DNA of 64,000 bases from Clitoria ternatea (GCA_037962975.1 CM075669.1:186256501-186320500); one strand, 5' to 3'. Counted from the first letter of the stretch, positions 1 through 11,710 are shown. Translations and numbers: made by a program. Notes: a model not told the origin generated them from the sequence alone.

Positions 1-1
1 C

Positions 2-1510
2 AACCCGCTCCAGGCCCAACCTCAACAGCTAAACCATGACGATGACGATGACGATGACGGAATTTTATGCTGTGTCTGCCAGAGCACAGACGGTGACCCA
101 GCAGACCCAATAGTCTTCTGCGACGGCTGCGACCTCATGGTACACGCCACCTGCTACGGGAACCCATTGTCAAATGGGATACCCGAAGGGGACTGGTTCT
201 GCGAACGGTGTCGTTTGGGGCGCGTTGATGCGCGGTGCTTGCTGTGTCCCGTGAAGGAGGGGGTGATGAAGCGCGTGACCATGGGAAAGGAAGAAGGAGA
301 AGAAGGGTGGGCCCATGTGGTGTGTGCGCTTTTGGTGCCGGAGGTGTTTTTCCGGGACCCAGAAGGCAGGGAAGGGATCGATTGCTCCAAGGTTCCGAAG
401 AAGAGGTGGGTGGAGAGATGCTACATTTGCGGAACCTGCGATGGCTCTGCTTTGGTGTGCTCCGAGCCTAAGTGTGGCTTGGCGTTTCATGTTACTTGTG
501 GAATTAAGGAACAGCTTTGTATTGAGTATAAAGAAGGCAAAAAGGGTTCTACCATTGTTGCTGGCTTCTGCAAAACTCACTCTCAACTCTGGGAAGAGGT
601 AACAACATTAACATCGCTTATAAATAGTTCATAATTGGATTTTGTTTAGTTCCGGTCTGCTCTAGTGCTTTTTTTCATTTATGTGAGTAGCATACATAAT
701 AAAATTAGTTCTGTCGCTGTATTGATACCCGTTATGGTTTTACTTTTTCTTTCCTTTTAGATCATAATACTAATTAATTTATAGATTTTGTTAAATTTTA
801 ATTGTTAAGGTTGAGTTTAAACACCTATTCATGGTGATTTTTCATTCAAAAGAATATATTTGTTATGTGTTTTTTTAATGGAACCATCATATTGTTTTTA
901 ATATTTTTATCTTTTAAAATGACAGTAAAGGAAATGAGATAAATAGGATATCAGGTTTGAAGTTAGATCTTAATATCTATGTGGATGTATTATTTTCAAT
1001 TTGTAAGTTATTTAAATTTAGTTCTAAGAGCTGAATCTTACCTATTTCTTAATGTTATATTTTCGTTATTGTGTATCCAATGATACATATTAAGAATAAA
1101 AAAAAAGTTTAGTCTATAATAAACATTGACAAAGTTTCTTTTTGTAATTTTTAAGTTTAATATGATTTTTAATCAAAGTTTTACTTTCAGATTTGTTTTT
1201 AATGTGATTGGGGAATTACATTAGAAAAAATAATGTTTTTATTTGTTTTTGTTTGTTTTATCTTTATCACTTTAGAGGTTAAAGGAGTAAAGTTTGAAGA
1301 TAAAATTTTTGTATAATAGCAGGTTTGACTATGTGAAGATTGTTATTTTGTGAGCAAATTTAACTGGTGGATTAGATTTACGTGAAGTAGGCCACCATTA
1401 GATTTATGTGGTTTAACTTAACGGTGACTAAAGTTGTTCATTCTTTCTTTTGAATGCAGCAACAGGGATCCGGGAAGTACAAAATTGTTGCGGTTGAAGA
1501 TGAGAAGTAG
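2..1510 (+). CDS. PHD and extended-PHD zinc-finger protein, 3' part (two exons)
   Basis: The frame is open from base 2, so the 5' end of the gene lies outside the window. Exon 1 runs to 598 and ends before a GT donor at 599-600. Exon 2 is 1460-1510, after an AG at 1458-1459, and joins in phase (codon boundary), ending in TAG at 1508-1510. The protein has an acidic Asp run, then a PHD finger (CCVC, CDGC, HATC, WFCERC), then a second Cys/His module (RCLLC, GWAHVVCALLVPEV, CYIC, CSEPKCGLAFHVTC, GFCKTH). This PHD plus extended-PHD order is typical of JADE/BRPF/AF10-type chromatin readers that bind histone H3 tails in the nucleus. The short C-terminus (GKYKIVAVEDEK) resembles a small plant RING/FYVE/PHD family; the exact orthologue is not certain. 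An exon-1 read-through would end at 634, just past the donor. Confidence 0.85.
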
Positions 1511-2481
1511 CAATAAATGATAGTTTTTTTTTTTTTACTTAATGTAATGACTTTGTTCTTTTGTTAAACGTCTCAGGGAAATTCAAATTTAGTAACTTTT
1601 GATAATCGTTCGAGTTAGTTGTAATTTTACACTTAATAGATTTTATGCTGTGTTAGATTTCTAAATCTTCTGGTTAAGAATGTTGATGTCAATAGGTGCT
1701 CTATTGCAGCAACCAACTTGAGTTAGTAGGGGAAAAAGGTGAACAAAATGGTGTAAAGGACAACGGTAACACAATGTGTTGATGGTACTAGAACACTAGA
1801 ACTAAATGCCCTTGCTGAAATTTGAATTGCAAAATGATTCACTGAAGCCTCTTCTACATGAGAGCGACACTTTCCCTGTACATGTTCTTAAACTGTCAGA
1901 TTGAGTGGTGGCAAAATTAGTGTTATCATGTTATGCTCTCTTCTAAGGATAATCTTTCAGTTATATATAAACTAAAATATATTCAGTCTTTTATTTCTTT
2001 ATATGTTTTTTTATTGTCAGTTTGGTCATTTCTGTTTTTTTTAAGGTTGTTTTTCTGTTCAACTTAAAATTATCATATAGAGTTGTTTCAAATTAGTGTT
2101 ATATATTCACTTTTGGATTTAGTTTGTTTTAATATTTTATTTTAGTTTAGTCTTCTATGTTTGTTTTTTCCCCTTATAACTATCATCTCTTTTTTTGTTA
2201 AGGCTATTGTTTCCCTGGGTTAGGAGGGAGCCTCACCATGTTCTCACCCCTTCTTATTTTCGGCAATCATTAAGGGAATTCTATGTTTTCATGATTTTGT
2301 TTAGATATTGTCATACCCCTACTAGGCCCTTATTCTCATCCTTTTCTTTTTACGCTTATTGTATATATGGCTTCGGAACTCACATTTGTAACTTAAGTGA
2401 CACAATAGCAAGCAATAACAACTTTAATTTCTTAGAGTAATTCTTTAAGGTTTTGTGTGTTTAGTGCTTATTGTGAATATT
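1511..2481. other. AT-rich 3' flank of the PHD gene
   Basis: No convincing gene. The first few hundred bases are probably 3' UTR and downstream sequence of the PHD gene; a GCAG at 1707-1710 could be an acceptor of a UTR intron. From about 2200 the composition changes and this part may be the end of the 5' LTR of the old gypsy element H, but no second LTR copy is present to prove it. A short open frame at 2195-2440 has no recognisable protein features. Confidence 0.4.
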
Positions 2482-2548
2482 TTAACGCCCATCGTGGAGC
2501 TCGGTAAAACGGTTCCCATACATAAACACTAAAACCTAAGGTAGTAAC

Positions 2549-2930
2549 AATGGTAACCACTTGTAACAACCATGGCCATCAGGAAGATGGCAACTCTTTA
2601 TAACAACTGCAAGACAGATGATCAAATATAGAAACTCGTAACCATGGTTGAAATGTTACAACGTATAGTAGAACTATGACAGGAGAACAAGTTACGTACT
2701 CGTAAGACAGAGGAATGAGAAGCCTTTAGTTACCACAACACTTAAACCACTTGGCAGAGGATTGGCTATCGTGATACTCAATTGACAAAAGGAACAGGCA
2801 AGCCTGACTCGTTGAACCCCTACACGGCTCATTCGATCATAAAGGAGATCATGGCGGTACCAACCCCCCAAACTACAAACCACCAATGATGGAGAAATAT
2901 GACGGGAAGGGGGATCTAGAAGAGCATCTC
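2549..2930 (+). pseudogene. H gag, N-terminal remnant
   Basis: This is a degenerate N-terminal gag. Several frames contribute, with stops. The readable part before the element A junction is NPYTAHSIIKEIMAVP followed, after a frameshift, by MMEKYDGKGDLEEHL. The YDGKGDxxEHL motif is a hallmark of plant gypsy gag just ahead of the core. The reading continues at 12833 on the far side of element A. It is non-functional. Confidence 0.7.
2926..2930 (+). other. Target-site duplication of element A, left copy (ATCTC)
   Basis: ATCTC lies directly before the LTR start at 2931 and again directly after the LTR end (12833-12837). A 5-bp duplication is typical for Ty3/gypsy integrase. Removing A and one copy rejoins the gag frame of H. 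Confidence 0.9.
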
Positions 2931-3913
2931 TATAACATCCCGAATTTTATAAAAAATGATTAAATATGATAAACAACTATTAAATAATTATGAATGAGCT
3001 AATGAGTGTCCCAAAATTGGGATTTATTATGAAAAATTATAAATTATTGAAACTAAATGAGATAAAATTTCACCCGGTTAAAATATGGGTGTCGGACCAA
3101 GTATCTCCGAATGAGATGTCGTTGGTCAGGGCTATTAAGAATATTGTTGGGAATCCGAATATGTCTTCGGAATAATTTTAGGAATTAGTATTGAGCCCGA
3201 ACAAAGATCCTGTTTACCATAAAACGATGAACTTTTAATGGAGAGTTAAAAATTAAAACCAAAAGCCTATTTTTCTCTCCTTACTTTCGTTGGTTTCTTG
3301 CTCTCATTTGGCAATCACATTTCTCCTTCTTCTTCTCTTATTTCCCTTCTCCATTTCCTCTTCTTCTTCTCTTCAAAAACCTAAGCTAAGTGGTTTCTTC
3401 TTCATCCTTCCCCATTATCACTTGAAGAAGCTTGGAGGAAGCCATTGGATGTTGATCCTCTTCCTCTCTTCTCCGTATGTATATGTATATATATATATGT
3501 GATTGTGGTAGTTGGGAGAAGATCCCCGTATGTATATGTATATATATATAATTGTGTCATAGGCAAAGCATGTGTATGTTGTGAATGAATCAGACGAGCT
3601 TTGTTTCAGTAGGTATATGTCGGGTATTTGCATGCTTTGCCGAGCCTTTTCTCATATCGTCATATATGGGACTAGGCGTTTGCCCAATATACACATTCTT
3701 CTTCCGCTATAAACTCTATTATTTTTGTATACTGTTATGGGCATTTTAGCTATCGATCCAGTTTTAGTTTATTAAATCGTACGCTTTGGTTTTCTGTGAT
3801 TCGGGTCTTGATGTGATCGTTGAGGGTTTTCAAACGTAAAAAATTTACCCGCATTTTATTAACTATTATCTTGATCACATCGGGATCCGAGTCCAAAAAA
3901 CCGGGATGTTACA
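2931..3913 (+). repeat. Element A 5' LTR, internally deleted
   Basis: It aligns with the 3' LTR over its first about 548 bp (to CTCTTCTCC near 3474) and its last about 420 bp (from GATTGTGGTAG near 3502). The middle, 7109 to about 12412 of the 3' LTR, is absent. At the junction sits a short TATATA-rich filler that repeats GTATGTATATGTATATATAT found just downstream. Confidence 0.85.
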
Positions 3914-3917
3914 TCGG

Positions 3918-3929
3918 TGGTATCAGAGC
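3918..3929 (+). other. Primer-binding site of element A, initiator tRNA-Met type
   Basis: TGGTATCAGAGC lies 4 nt after the LTR end and is complementary to the 3' end of plant initiator tRNA-Met. Its last bases, CAGAG, can pair with CTCTG about 9 nt downstream. Confidence 0.85.
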
Positions 3930-6533
3930 GTATTTTTCTCTGAATTAGAATTCTTGATTATTATCAACGCATGGTTGCTTGGTATTAAAGTTGATGTTAT
4001 GGATGGTTGGAGCACGATTGCTCAATATTGAAACATTTATGGTGACCTTTGGAGCGAGATGCTCATTGTTGGAATAAGGTTGTTTTGTATAGATTTAAGA
4101 GTGATAATTATCTAGAGGATGATGATATGTTAAGGTATTGATTGCCTTATATGGACTTGTGAATGACTAATTGTCTAAGAATTATGAATTGATTATAAGG
4201 GCATTATTGCTTATTGAGGATTATTGTGAACCATTAATATTGAGTTGTGATTGATGCTATTTGAGGACTTTTGTGAGATTGTGATTCAGAGGATATGATT
4301 GATGTTTATGGGAGTATACCCTTTATCATTGAGGTTGTATGATGTACTTGTGGAGCACAGTTGCTCATTGGAAAACTTAATGAATCATGATATTGAATAT
4401 GTGGGGGATGAATCCCTCAACATGGTTGATGTGCTGTTTGTGTAAGACCGGCCAAGTTCCTTACCCTATTTCCTTCCATTGACGAATATATATTGTGATT
4501 ATGCATTGATGTTTATACACTGAGTATAAAATTGAATTGGTGATAGATCCATGTTGGATGTTAACCATGGGAATGAAATAATGAGTTGATGAATATGAAA
4601 TATGAGGTATGAATTGATATGATGATGGATTTATGCCATGTGTTGATCATGGATAGAGAATATTGAGAAAGAAATTGACATGGTGGTAGACCATGGATTT
4701 TGAAACCATGAAATATGTAATGAAATTAAATTGTTGGTTAGGACTCTTGTATGATTCATACTTGTGGCTCTTAGCCAAGATATGCTTGTTGAATGAAATG
4801 AAAACTCATATGCTTGAATTGATTAAATGAATGATAGGGAAAGAATTCCCTAGTGTGGCTGTCTATGAATTGAAATGCTTAGTTGTGCTAAGTTTTAGAG
4901 GATGGATTTTATATCCCCTGGTGCAAGAACCTTATATATTATAGGATACAAGTAATTTGTTGTGTCTCCCTAGATTGGGACATGGATGAGTAACAAGATT
5001 ATGAACGTGAAATTGTGTTGACACATGATCAGGGTTATGTCTCAGTTTTTGTGTGTGAAAACCGAGTGACGATTGATTTGATTTTGACCCACAATGTGTG
5101 ATGACCTAGATTGACTTGATACGATCTTGCATGATCAAACCTTATGGATGATTAATTTAATTAACCCTATGGTGGTCTAGGCTCTATGTTGTTTTTATGA
5201 GCCATATTTAATGATGTTTGGATATTATGGGAGTATTCCAGGATGGGTGCTAGGTGACCCCTTGGACTTTGTAAGTTGGTGAATTGTTAAACCTTATGGT
5301 TATTAGATCCATAATGAGATTTAGTGTGTAATGAATTGTTAAGGCTAAAGCCGATATGTGTAGGAATACGAATAATGAATGTAACCTCTAAGTATTTGGT
5401 GAATAATGATGATTGAATTTGGGGTATGATTTAGCTTTGGCCATGATGAAAGCTTTATTATATGATTTTGGGCTAAATTGTGAACCCTTGATGTTATGAT
5501 TATTAGATAAGTTGTGGATTTTGATGTGATGTAGAGATGATGTGTGTGATCATGAGCTGGTAAATGGAGTTTAATCCTGTAAATACCTCTCTTCTCATTT
5601 TGAAAGGGATTATAGTGATGATAGAAACCCTATGCCGATGTGACACGATGTGAATCGTATGTCCAATTTATGGACTTTGGTTGTGATATGTGAAGGAAAA
5701 TCAGTAGTGTGGAAAAAATTATTACATGAGTATGGACCTTATTTTAACCTTGGGAGCATATATTTGATATGAGTTTGGTGAATAGATCAGGCTTGAATCG
5801 AATTACAACTGACAATGTTTGAATTAAACGAATGATTACTAAGTTGCTTGACCATGACTTCGAATGGATGAAGTCCAATGGTGGGGTGATTACCCTGTGA
5901 TGGTTGGAAAATTACTACCCATGTAGTAATGTATGGTTATGGTAATCGATATTTGATGATTTATACGGCGCGATTGATGCCGGATTATAATTAATGATGA
6001 CGTAACATGAACCTGTTGAGTGACAGACTTGTACGAGTTGTCATTAAGTCTCATGTGAGTTGATATTATTTGGATAATTGTGACCGATGTGAGCATGGGA
6101 ATATGAAGTACTGGTCCCGATATGACCTTACATGCCATAGGCATTGTGGCAACATGCACTTATGCGCCGACCTTATGTGTTTGTGGTAACCACTATGGGA
6201 TTGGGACGCCTTCCTGTATGTCGGATGCAGAAACACATAGGCCGGGAAGGTGTAGGGATTGTAACTACTTATGGTAAATGTACTGAGCATATCTGGACGT
6301 ACTGAGTATGAACATGTGAGCTCTGTTGGATAAGTTGTGATCGATGACATATGACGCGCTTGGATGTAGAAATTTTATGTTAAGAATGATGAAGTGATGA
6401 TGAATATGTCTTGAAGGACTTTGGGAAGTCCAATGTTATTTTATGGTGTCGTTGAACCTTGTTGATGTGCGGCCTGAGGTATGGCCTTGCGATATGTATA
6501 TCAATGCTAAATTTCGAGGATGAAATTCTTTTT

Positions 6534-6545
6534 AGGTGGGGTGGA
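6534..6545 (+). other. Polypurine tract of element A
   Basis: AGGTGGGGTGGA lies immediately upstream of the 3' LTR start (6547). Element B has the same tract on the - strand at about 45955-45966. Confidence 0.75.
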
Positions 6546-8136
6546 TTCTAACATCCTGAATTTTATAAAAAATGATTAAATATGATAAATAAATATTAAA
6601 TAATTATGAATGAGTTAATGAGTGTCCCAAAAATATTAGAATAATTAAATTGGGATTTATTATGAAAAATTATAAATTATTGAAACTAAATGAGATAAAA
6701 TTTCATCCAGTTAAAATATGGGTGTCAGACCAAGTATCTCCGAATGAGATGCCGTTGGTCAGGGCTATTAAGAATATTGTTGGGAATCCGAATATGTCTT
6801 TGGAATAATTTTAGGAATTAGTATTGAGCCCGAACAAAGATCCTGTTTACCATAAAACGATGAACTTTTAATGGAGAGTTAAAAATTAAAACCAAAAGCC
6901 TATTTTTCTCTCCTTACTTTCGTTGGTTTCTTGCTCCCATTTGGAAATCACATTTCTCCTTCTTCTTCTCTTATTTCCCTTCTCCATTTCCTCTTCTTCT
7001 TCTTTTTAAAAACCTAAGCTAAGTGGTGTCTTCTTCATCCTTCCCCATTATCACTTGAAGAAGCTTGGAGGAAGCCATTAGATGTTGATCCTCTTCCTCT
7101 CTTCTCCAATTTCATTTGGTCTCCCTCCCTCCCTTGGTTCCATTTTTGTTTTCATGGTGAGGTAGGCTTTTCTCACCATCTTTAATGAAGTTAATATCAT
7201 GCTTATGAGTTTTAAGGCTTGGGGAAGTAATGTAGGTAAATGGGGTATTTAATGAAAGCTTTAAATGCAGAACCCTAGAGTGGGTTATCATAAATGTTAA
7301 CATTGGTGGTAATAAATGAAGAGGATGAATGCATAGTTAGATGGTAATGAGGAATAAATAGGTATTAATGACTTTTGTTGGGTTTTAGTGGAACCCTAAC
7401 TTCAATAAATTGGGGAAAGTGTAAGATATGAGTAGAATGTATGTTTTAATAAGGTTTGAGAGTGATATTAATGAAGGTGAAAGATCATTGGTAATGATTG
7501 ATGAATATTGATAATGGTCATTGAATTTTGATGAAACCCTAAGTGTTGGTGATTTGGGCCTTTAGCATAGAGAGTGAAATTAATGAAGTGGTTGTCATGG
7601 GAATAGTATTGTGGATAAAGATAATGTTTGGAAATGTTTGGTAGGATGATTGAATTGAGTAGATTTTAGTGAGGACCCAATCTTGAGGTTTGGAAGATAT
7701 GAACATGTGTATATGGTTGAGTAAAGGAATTGATTTTGAAAATGAATATATGATGTTCAATGTGAGGGGTTAGTGAGATAAGCATGTGTCTTAAGGAGGT
7801 CTTAGACCATTGGGTATGCCATATGAAATTATTGATTGATAATGGTTTGATTGGAGCTAAGAGGCTCATGATGAACTTGAATGGAAAATGGATGGTTTGA
7901 GTAATGATGAATGCATTATGAATGATGAGGGTGATATTGTTGTTGGTGGGTGTAGTTGGCCTTTTAAGATCTAGAGGATCTTGGCTTTGGGAGAGGGATT
8001 CCTGAAGCCTAACACAATTGCATAAATTGGTGTTTTGCAAGTCTAGGACTTGATGTTGAGCTTTATGATAAGCTAACAAATGTTTAGAATTATGATGGTT
8101 ATTGATTATGTGAATGCACATGTATATGGTATGTAG

Positions 8137-8202
8137 ATTGCATTCCGGATTATATAGCGGAGCTTTCGGAGCGTGCATACGGGTTTCGGCTCTTCCCTCG
8201 AG
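8137..8202 (+). other. Exon-like island 1 in element A LTR
   Basis: 66 nt bounded by ATGTAG before and CCCTCGAG then GTAGGAGAGG after. Counterparts at the same LTR position occur in B (44386-44450 and 51970-52034), C (61091-61152) and E (18371-18430), always TGTAG | 60-66 nt | GTAGGA. The interior sequence differs much more than the edges. Confidence 0.5.
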
Positions 8203-8696
8203 GTAGGAGAGGAGTTAACATTCAAATTTCATGAGTAGATTGATAGTGATTATTGTATGTGTTTGATACTCATGCTTGCCTTGCCATGTATATATATATA
8301 TTGAATTAATGAGAATGGCAAATGGTTGATTATGAGGATGATGTATGAGAATAGGTGATGATTGTTATGGAAATGTATACCTATATGTGTGATGATGATA
8401 AGTTAAATTTTAATGTAGTTATTGAGAAAATATGAATGGAAAACTAATGATTATTAAGGATTGTATGTGTAACAATGAGATGATTGTATGGTTATGTATA
8501 TATATGAGGATGATAAATATGAATTTAAGGTGTGATTAATAAGTTGGGATGAGAATTTCTGAGTAAGAATGCTTAGAGCAAGTTTTATGTGCCTCATGTG
8601 ATGTTTATAAAGTGTTGGATGTGATTAATTTGATTTAGAATAAGATTTCATAAGATGAGTTGTGAGAATTTTTGTTTTCTACCTAAGTTTTGATAA

Positions 8697-9226
8697 TCTC
8701 GCTCATGTGATTAATTTTATGGTCTCTGGCCTAATCTCGCCCAGGCGAGTGAACTACTCGCTCAAGCGAGACGAGTGTGAAGTGAGCAGGTGAGACACTG
8801 GACGAATCTCGCTCAAGCGGGCGTGGCCGCGCTTGAGCGAGCGAGAGAGGAAATTGACACTGAACGTTTTTCGCTCAAGCAAGTGTAAGAGGCTTGAGCG
8901 AGTGTGAGGGGTCTGATGTTGGGCGATACTCGCTCAAGCGAGTGGCTGGCATTGGTGAGTCTCGCTCAAGCGAGACGTGCGTGGAATGGGTGAATGGCCT
9001 CTGGCTGAATCTCGCCTAAGCGAGTGGGTGCCTCGCTCAAGCGGGTGTTTGAGGAAATGGTTACTGGAACAATTTCGCCCGAGTGAGTGGCCAGGTATGT
9101 GGTGTCTCGCTCAAGCGAGCAAGCGTGGAATTAACACTGGCGTGATTACTCCCGAGCGAGCCGAAGCGCTCAAGCGAGAAGGAGTGGTTTCGCTCAAGCG
9201 AGTGGGGGTCTCGCTTGAGCGAGTGA
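8697..9226 (+). repeat. Dyad array, CTCGCT-CA-AGCGAG type
   Basis: About 15 copies, some diverged, of a short inverted repeat with arms CTCGCT and AGCGAG and a 2-nt spacer, spaced about 20-45 bp in otherwise AT-rich LTR. The best copy, at about 8960-8977, has 8-nt perfect arms (GTCTCGCT-CA-AGCGAGAC). Confidence 0.85.
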
Positions 9227-10029
9227 ACCCTGATGGAAATTGTATTTTCCTTTTCTTAATTTAATGGTGTTGAGCCCTTCCCTTTGTATTGTAAGATGAT
9301 TGGGGAGATGTATAGGGATATATATAATTATGGCATGATATGGTGGTGTTGGATAATGACTAAAACATTGGGATAACTTGTTTATGCCCATAATATATTA
9401 TAAGTGAACTGTTCTTTACTGGGGGTGTAAAAGTATGGTTGATGAATAATTCAAAATGTACATGTAATGTCAATCTGGTACAAGGAGATATTTGTAAATG
9501 TGCAAGTATGAAGTATCCTTGTATACTGGGGCGGGATACAATGCACTCTGGGCGGTGTGACAGTTCGCCTGAAGTAACCTCCTTTGCCTTGACACAATTG
9601 GTGGTGGTACCTGTAATTATTCTCTGACGCTCAAGTCAGTATTCTGAAATACTGTAAGACTTAGAAAGCAAATCTGAGAGAATTATGCAAGTAAAAGTGT
9701 AAGGTTCAGAATTGAGGGGGGATCCCCATATACCTTTTTGTTGAGGTTTATATACCTGTTACTGGTGCTCCATTATTGGTAGGACCCGTTCCTTGTTTTC
9801 TGGCATAATGCAAGAAAGGTAGTGGGTCCCTGTGTCGTTCACGAGCACCATCGCTGTAGTGGGTATTTCCACTTGCTTGGAAAGCGTTAATGCCTTATTA
9901 TTTTATTCATTGTTCCCTTTTATGCGTGACAGCGTGATTCCCATTTTCAACCTCTCAAGACAGAGTCAATCTCGTGCCGGGGTTATAAGTATGGGCTCGC
10001 TACGCAATATAGGAAATTCAATATTCCGC

Positions 10030-10200
10030 CTATGGTTTGGCGGAGTAGTATGCATTGGAAATACTTTGTGCATGTGTATAAGATATTCAATATTTTCCAC
10101 CTTGGCGGAGTAATAAGCTTTGGCGGAGTAACGTGCCTTGGCGGAGTTACGTGTCCTGGCGGAGTTACATGCCATGGCGGAGTAACGTGCTTTGGCGGTA
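10030..10200 (+). repeat. GGCGGAGTaacgtgcc minisatellite
   Basis: About six units of roughly 18 bp with core TGGCGGAGT. A dyad TCCGCC...GGCGGA with an 8-nt spacer opens the array near 10025-10045. It lies inside the element A LTR and is not seen in B or C. Confidence 0.75.
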
Positions 10201-10783
10201 TGTACTCCGTATAAAAGTAATTATAAGGTATTTGAGACGTACTTCTCCTGTTCAAAATGCTGATCTGGCAAAGCATTAAAACCATGCTTTTGGGGACCGG
10301 TGTTGGGACCGGATCAATAAGAAACATAATTGTTGACTACTAAGATAAAGTACAAGAGAATGAAAAATAGGGTTTGATGATGGGGTTATGAGACATACCC
10401 TAGAATGATTATGAGATTGAGGAGAGAATGGTTAAATAATGTGGTACTAGTTCTAAACCGATGAATAAAAGTCGATATTGGTATCACGTGGTGAGAAATG
10501 ATGTTATGTCCATTCCTCAAATAAAAAGGAAAAATGTTATTGTTGATGAAGTGGTGAATTGCCACTGTAGTGTATACTAGTATGATCTTGTACGTATGGT
10601 CTAAAATTGTAATGGTAGATTGTTGTGTTGCCATACTAGATATGAGACAACGGTGATGAATAATGGGTTGAAAACCACCAAATGAATGTATAATGACATT
10701 GATGAATATTATGAAATATTATGACACCATTTTGTGGTTGATACAAGTGATTGACTTGTATGTGTGTGAGGCAATGATGATTG

Positions 10784-10784
<1 letters not shown>

Positions 10785-10812
<28 letters not shown>
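10785..10812 (+). repeat. (TA)n microsatellite
   Basis: Fourteen uninterrupted TA units within the element A LTR. Confidence 0.95.
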
Positions 10813-10815
<3 letters not shown>

Positions 10816-11085
10816 TGAAAACACCTTGTTGTTACATGTGTGGATAAATGTTATGATGTTTAGTATGATTTTAAATACCATGCGTGGTTTGATGTGGCTA
10901 TGATTGTTGTGCCTTGAGGGGCCTTGTGATTATTGTATGCCAATGATAATAAGACTAAATATACAATATACCCCTAATTGAGAGGGTGAGATATCCTTGC
11001 GAGGTTGGTCGGCATATGCATTATTACATCTTGCATTCATGGCATGGCATAACATTGATATTATGTGGTTGCGATCACAATGAAT

Positions 11086-11710
11086 CACCTTGCGGGGTGC
11101 CACGAAGGGTGTATCCATGAGTGAAGATGATATCATGTGATTTGTTATTGAATTGAAATCACCTTGCGGAGTGCCATGAAGGGTATATCCCGGAGTGATG
11201 ATGATGTTACGATATTGTTGAATATATCACCTTGCAGGGTGCCACGAAGGGTATATCCTGGAGTGATGATGATGTTACGATATTGTTGAATATATCACCT
11301 TGCGGGGTGCCACGAAGGGTATATCCCAGAGTGAAGATGATGTTATCATATTGATGAATATATCACCTTGTGGGGTGCCACGAAGGGTATATCCCAGAGT
11401 AAAGATGATGTTATCATATTATTGAATATATCACCTTACGGGGTGCCACGAAGGGTATATCCCAGAGTGAAGATGATGTTATCATATTATTGAATATATC
11501 ACCTTGTGGGGTGCCACGAAGGGTAAATCCCGGAGTGAAGATGATGTTATCATATTATTGAATATATCACTTTGCGGGGTGCCACAAAGGGTGTATCCCT
11601 GAGTGAGGATGGTATTGTGATAATTATTGTGAAATGAATCACCTTGCGGGGTGCCACGAAGGGTGTATCCCTGAGTGATGATGGTATTATGATATTTATT
11701 GTGAAATGAA
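11086..11710 (+). repeat. 68-bp tandem repeat, nine units
   Basis: The unit begins CACCTTGCGGGGTGCCACGA. Units start at 11086, 11160, 11228, 11296, 11364, 11432, 11500, 11568 and 11640, so the period is 68 bp with longer end units. The matching LTR zones of B (49500-49900) and C (56350-56830) carry a different, looser array built around GATCGCAACCAC on the + strand. Confidence 0.9.

Larger units (their letters stand above)
3914..6546 (+). other. Element A interior, non-coding
   Basis: About 2.6 kb of TG/AT-rich sequence with stops in all frames and no gag-pol motifs. Blocks are shared with the interior of element B (reverse strand 45955-48422), for example GTAAGACCGGCCAAGTTCC-like sequence near 4443 and the stretch around 6115-6270. 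Several GAGCA-N4-TGCTC hairpins lie at 4010-4023 and 4353-4366, and GAGC-N5-GCTC at 4052-4064. The end (6511-6546) carries a TTCGAGGATGAAATTC block before the polypurine tract. Confidence 0.75.

Noticed and set aside
2195..2440. 81-codon frame downstream of the PHD gene
   Set aside because: No motif, AT-rich flanks, and it lies at the probable LTR end of H.
7666..8178. 170-codon - strand frame in the element A LTR
   Set aside because: Low-complexity His/Ile/Asn composition from AT-rich DNA, no domain, and antisense to island 1.
9983..10327. - strand frame with repeated HVTPPRHVTPP peptide
   Set aside because: Translation of the GGCGGAG minisatellite only.
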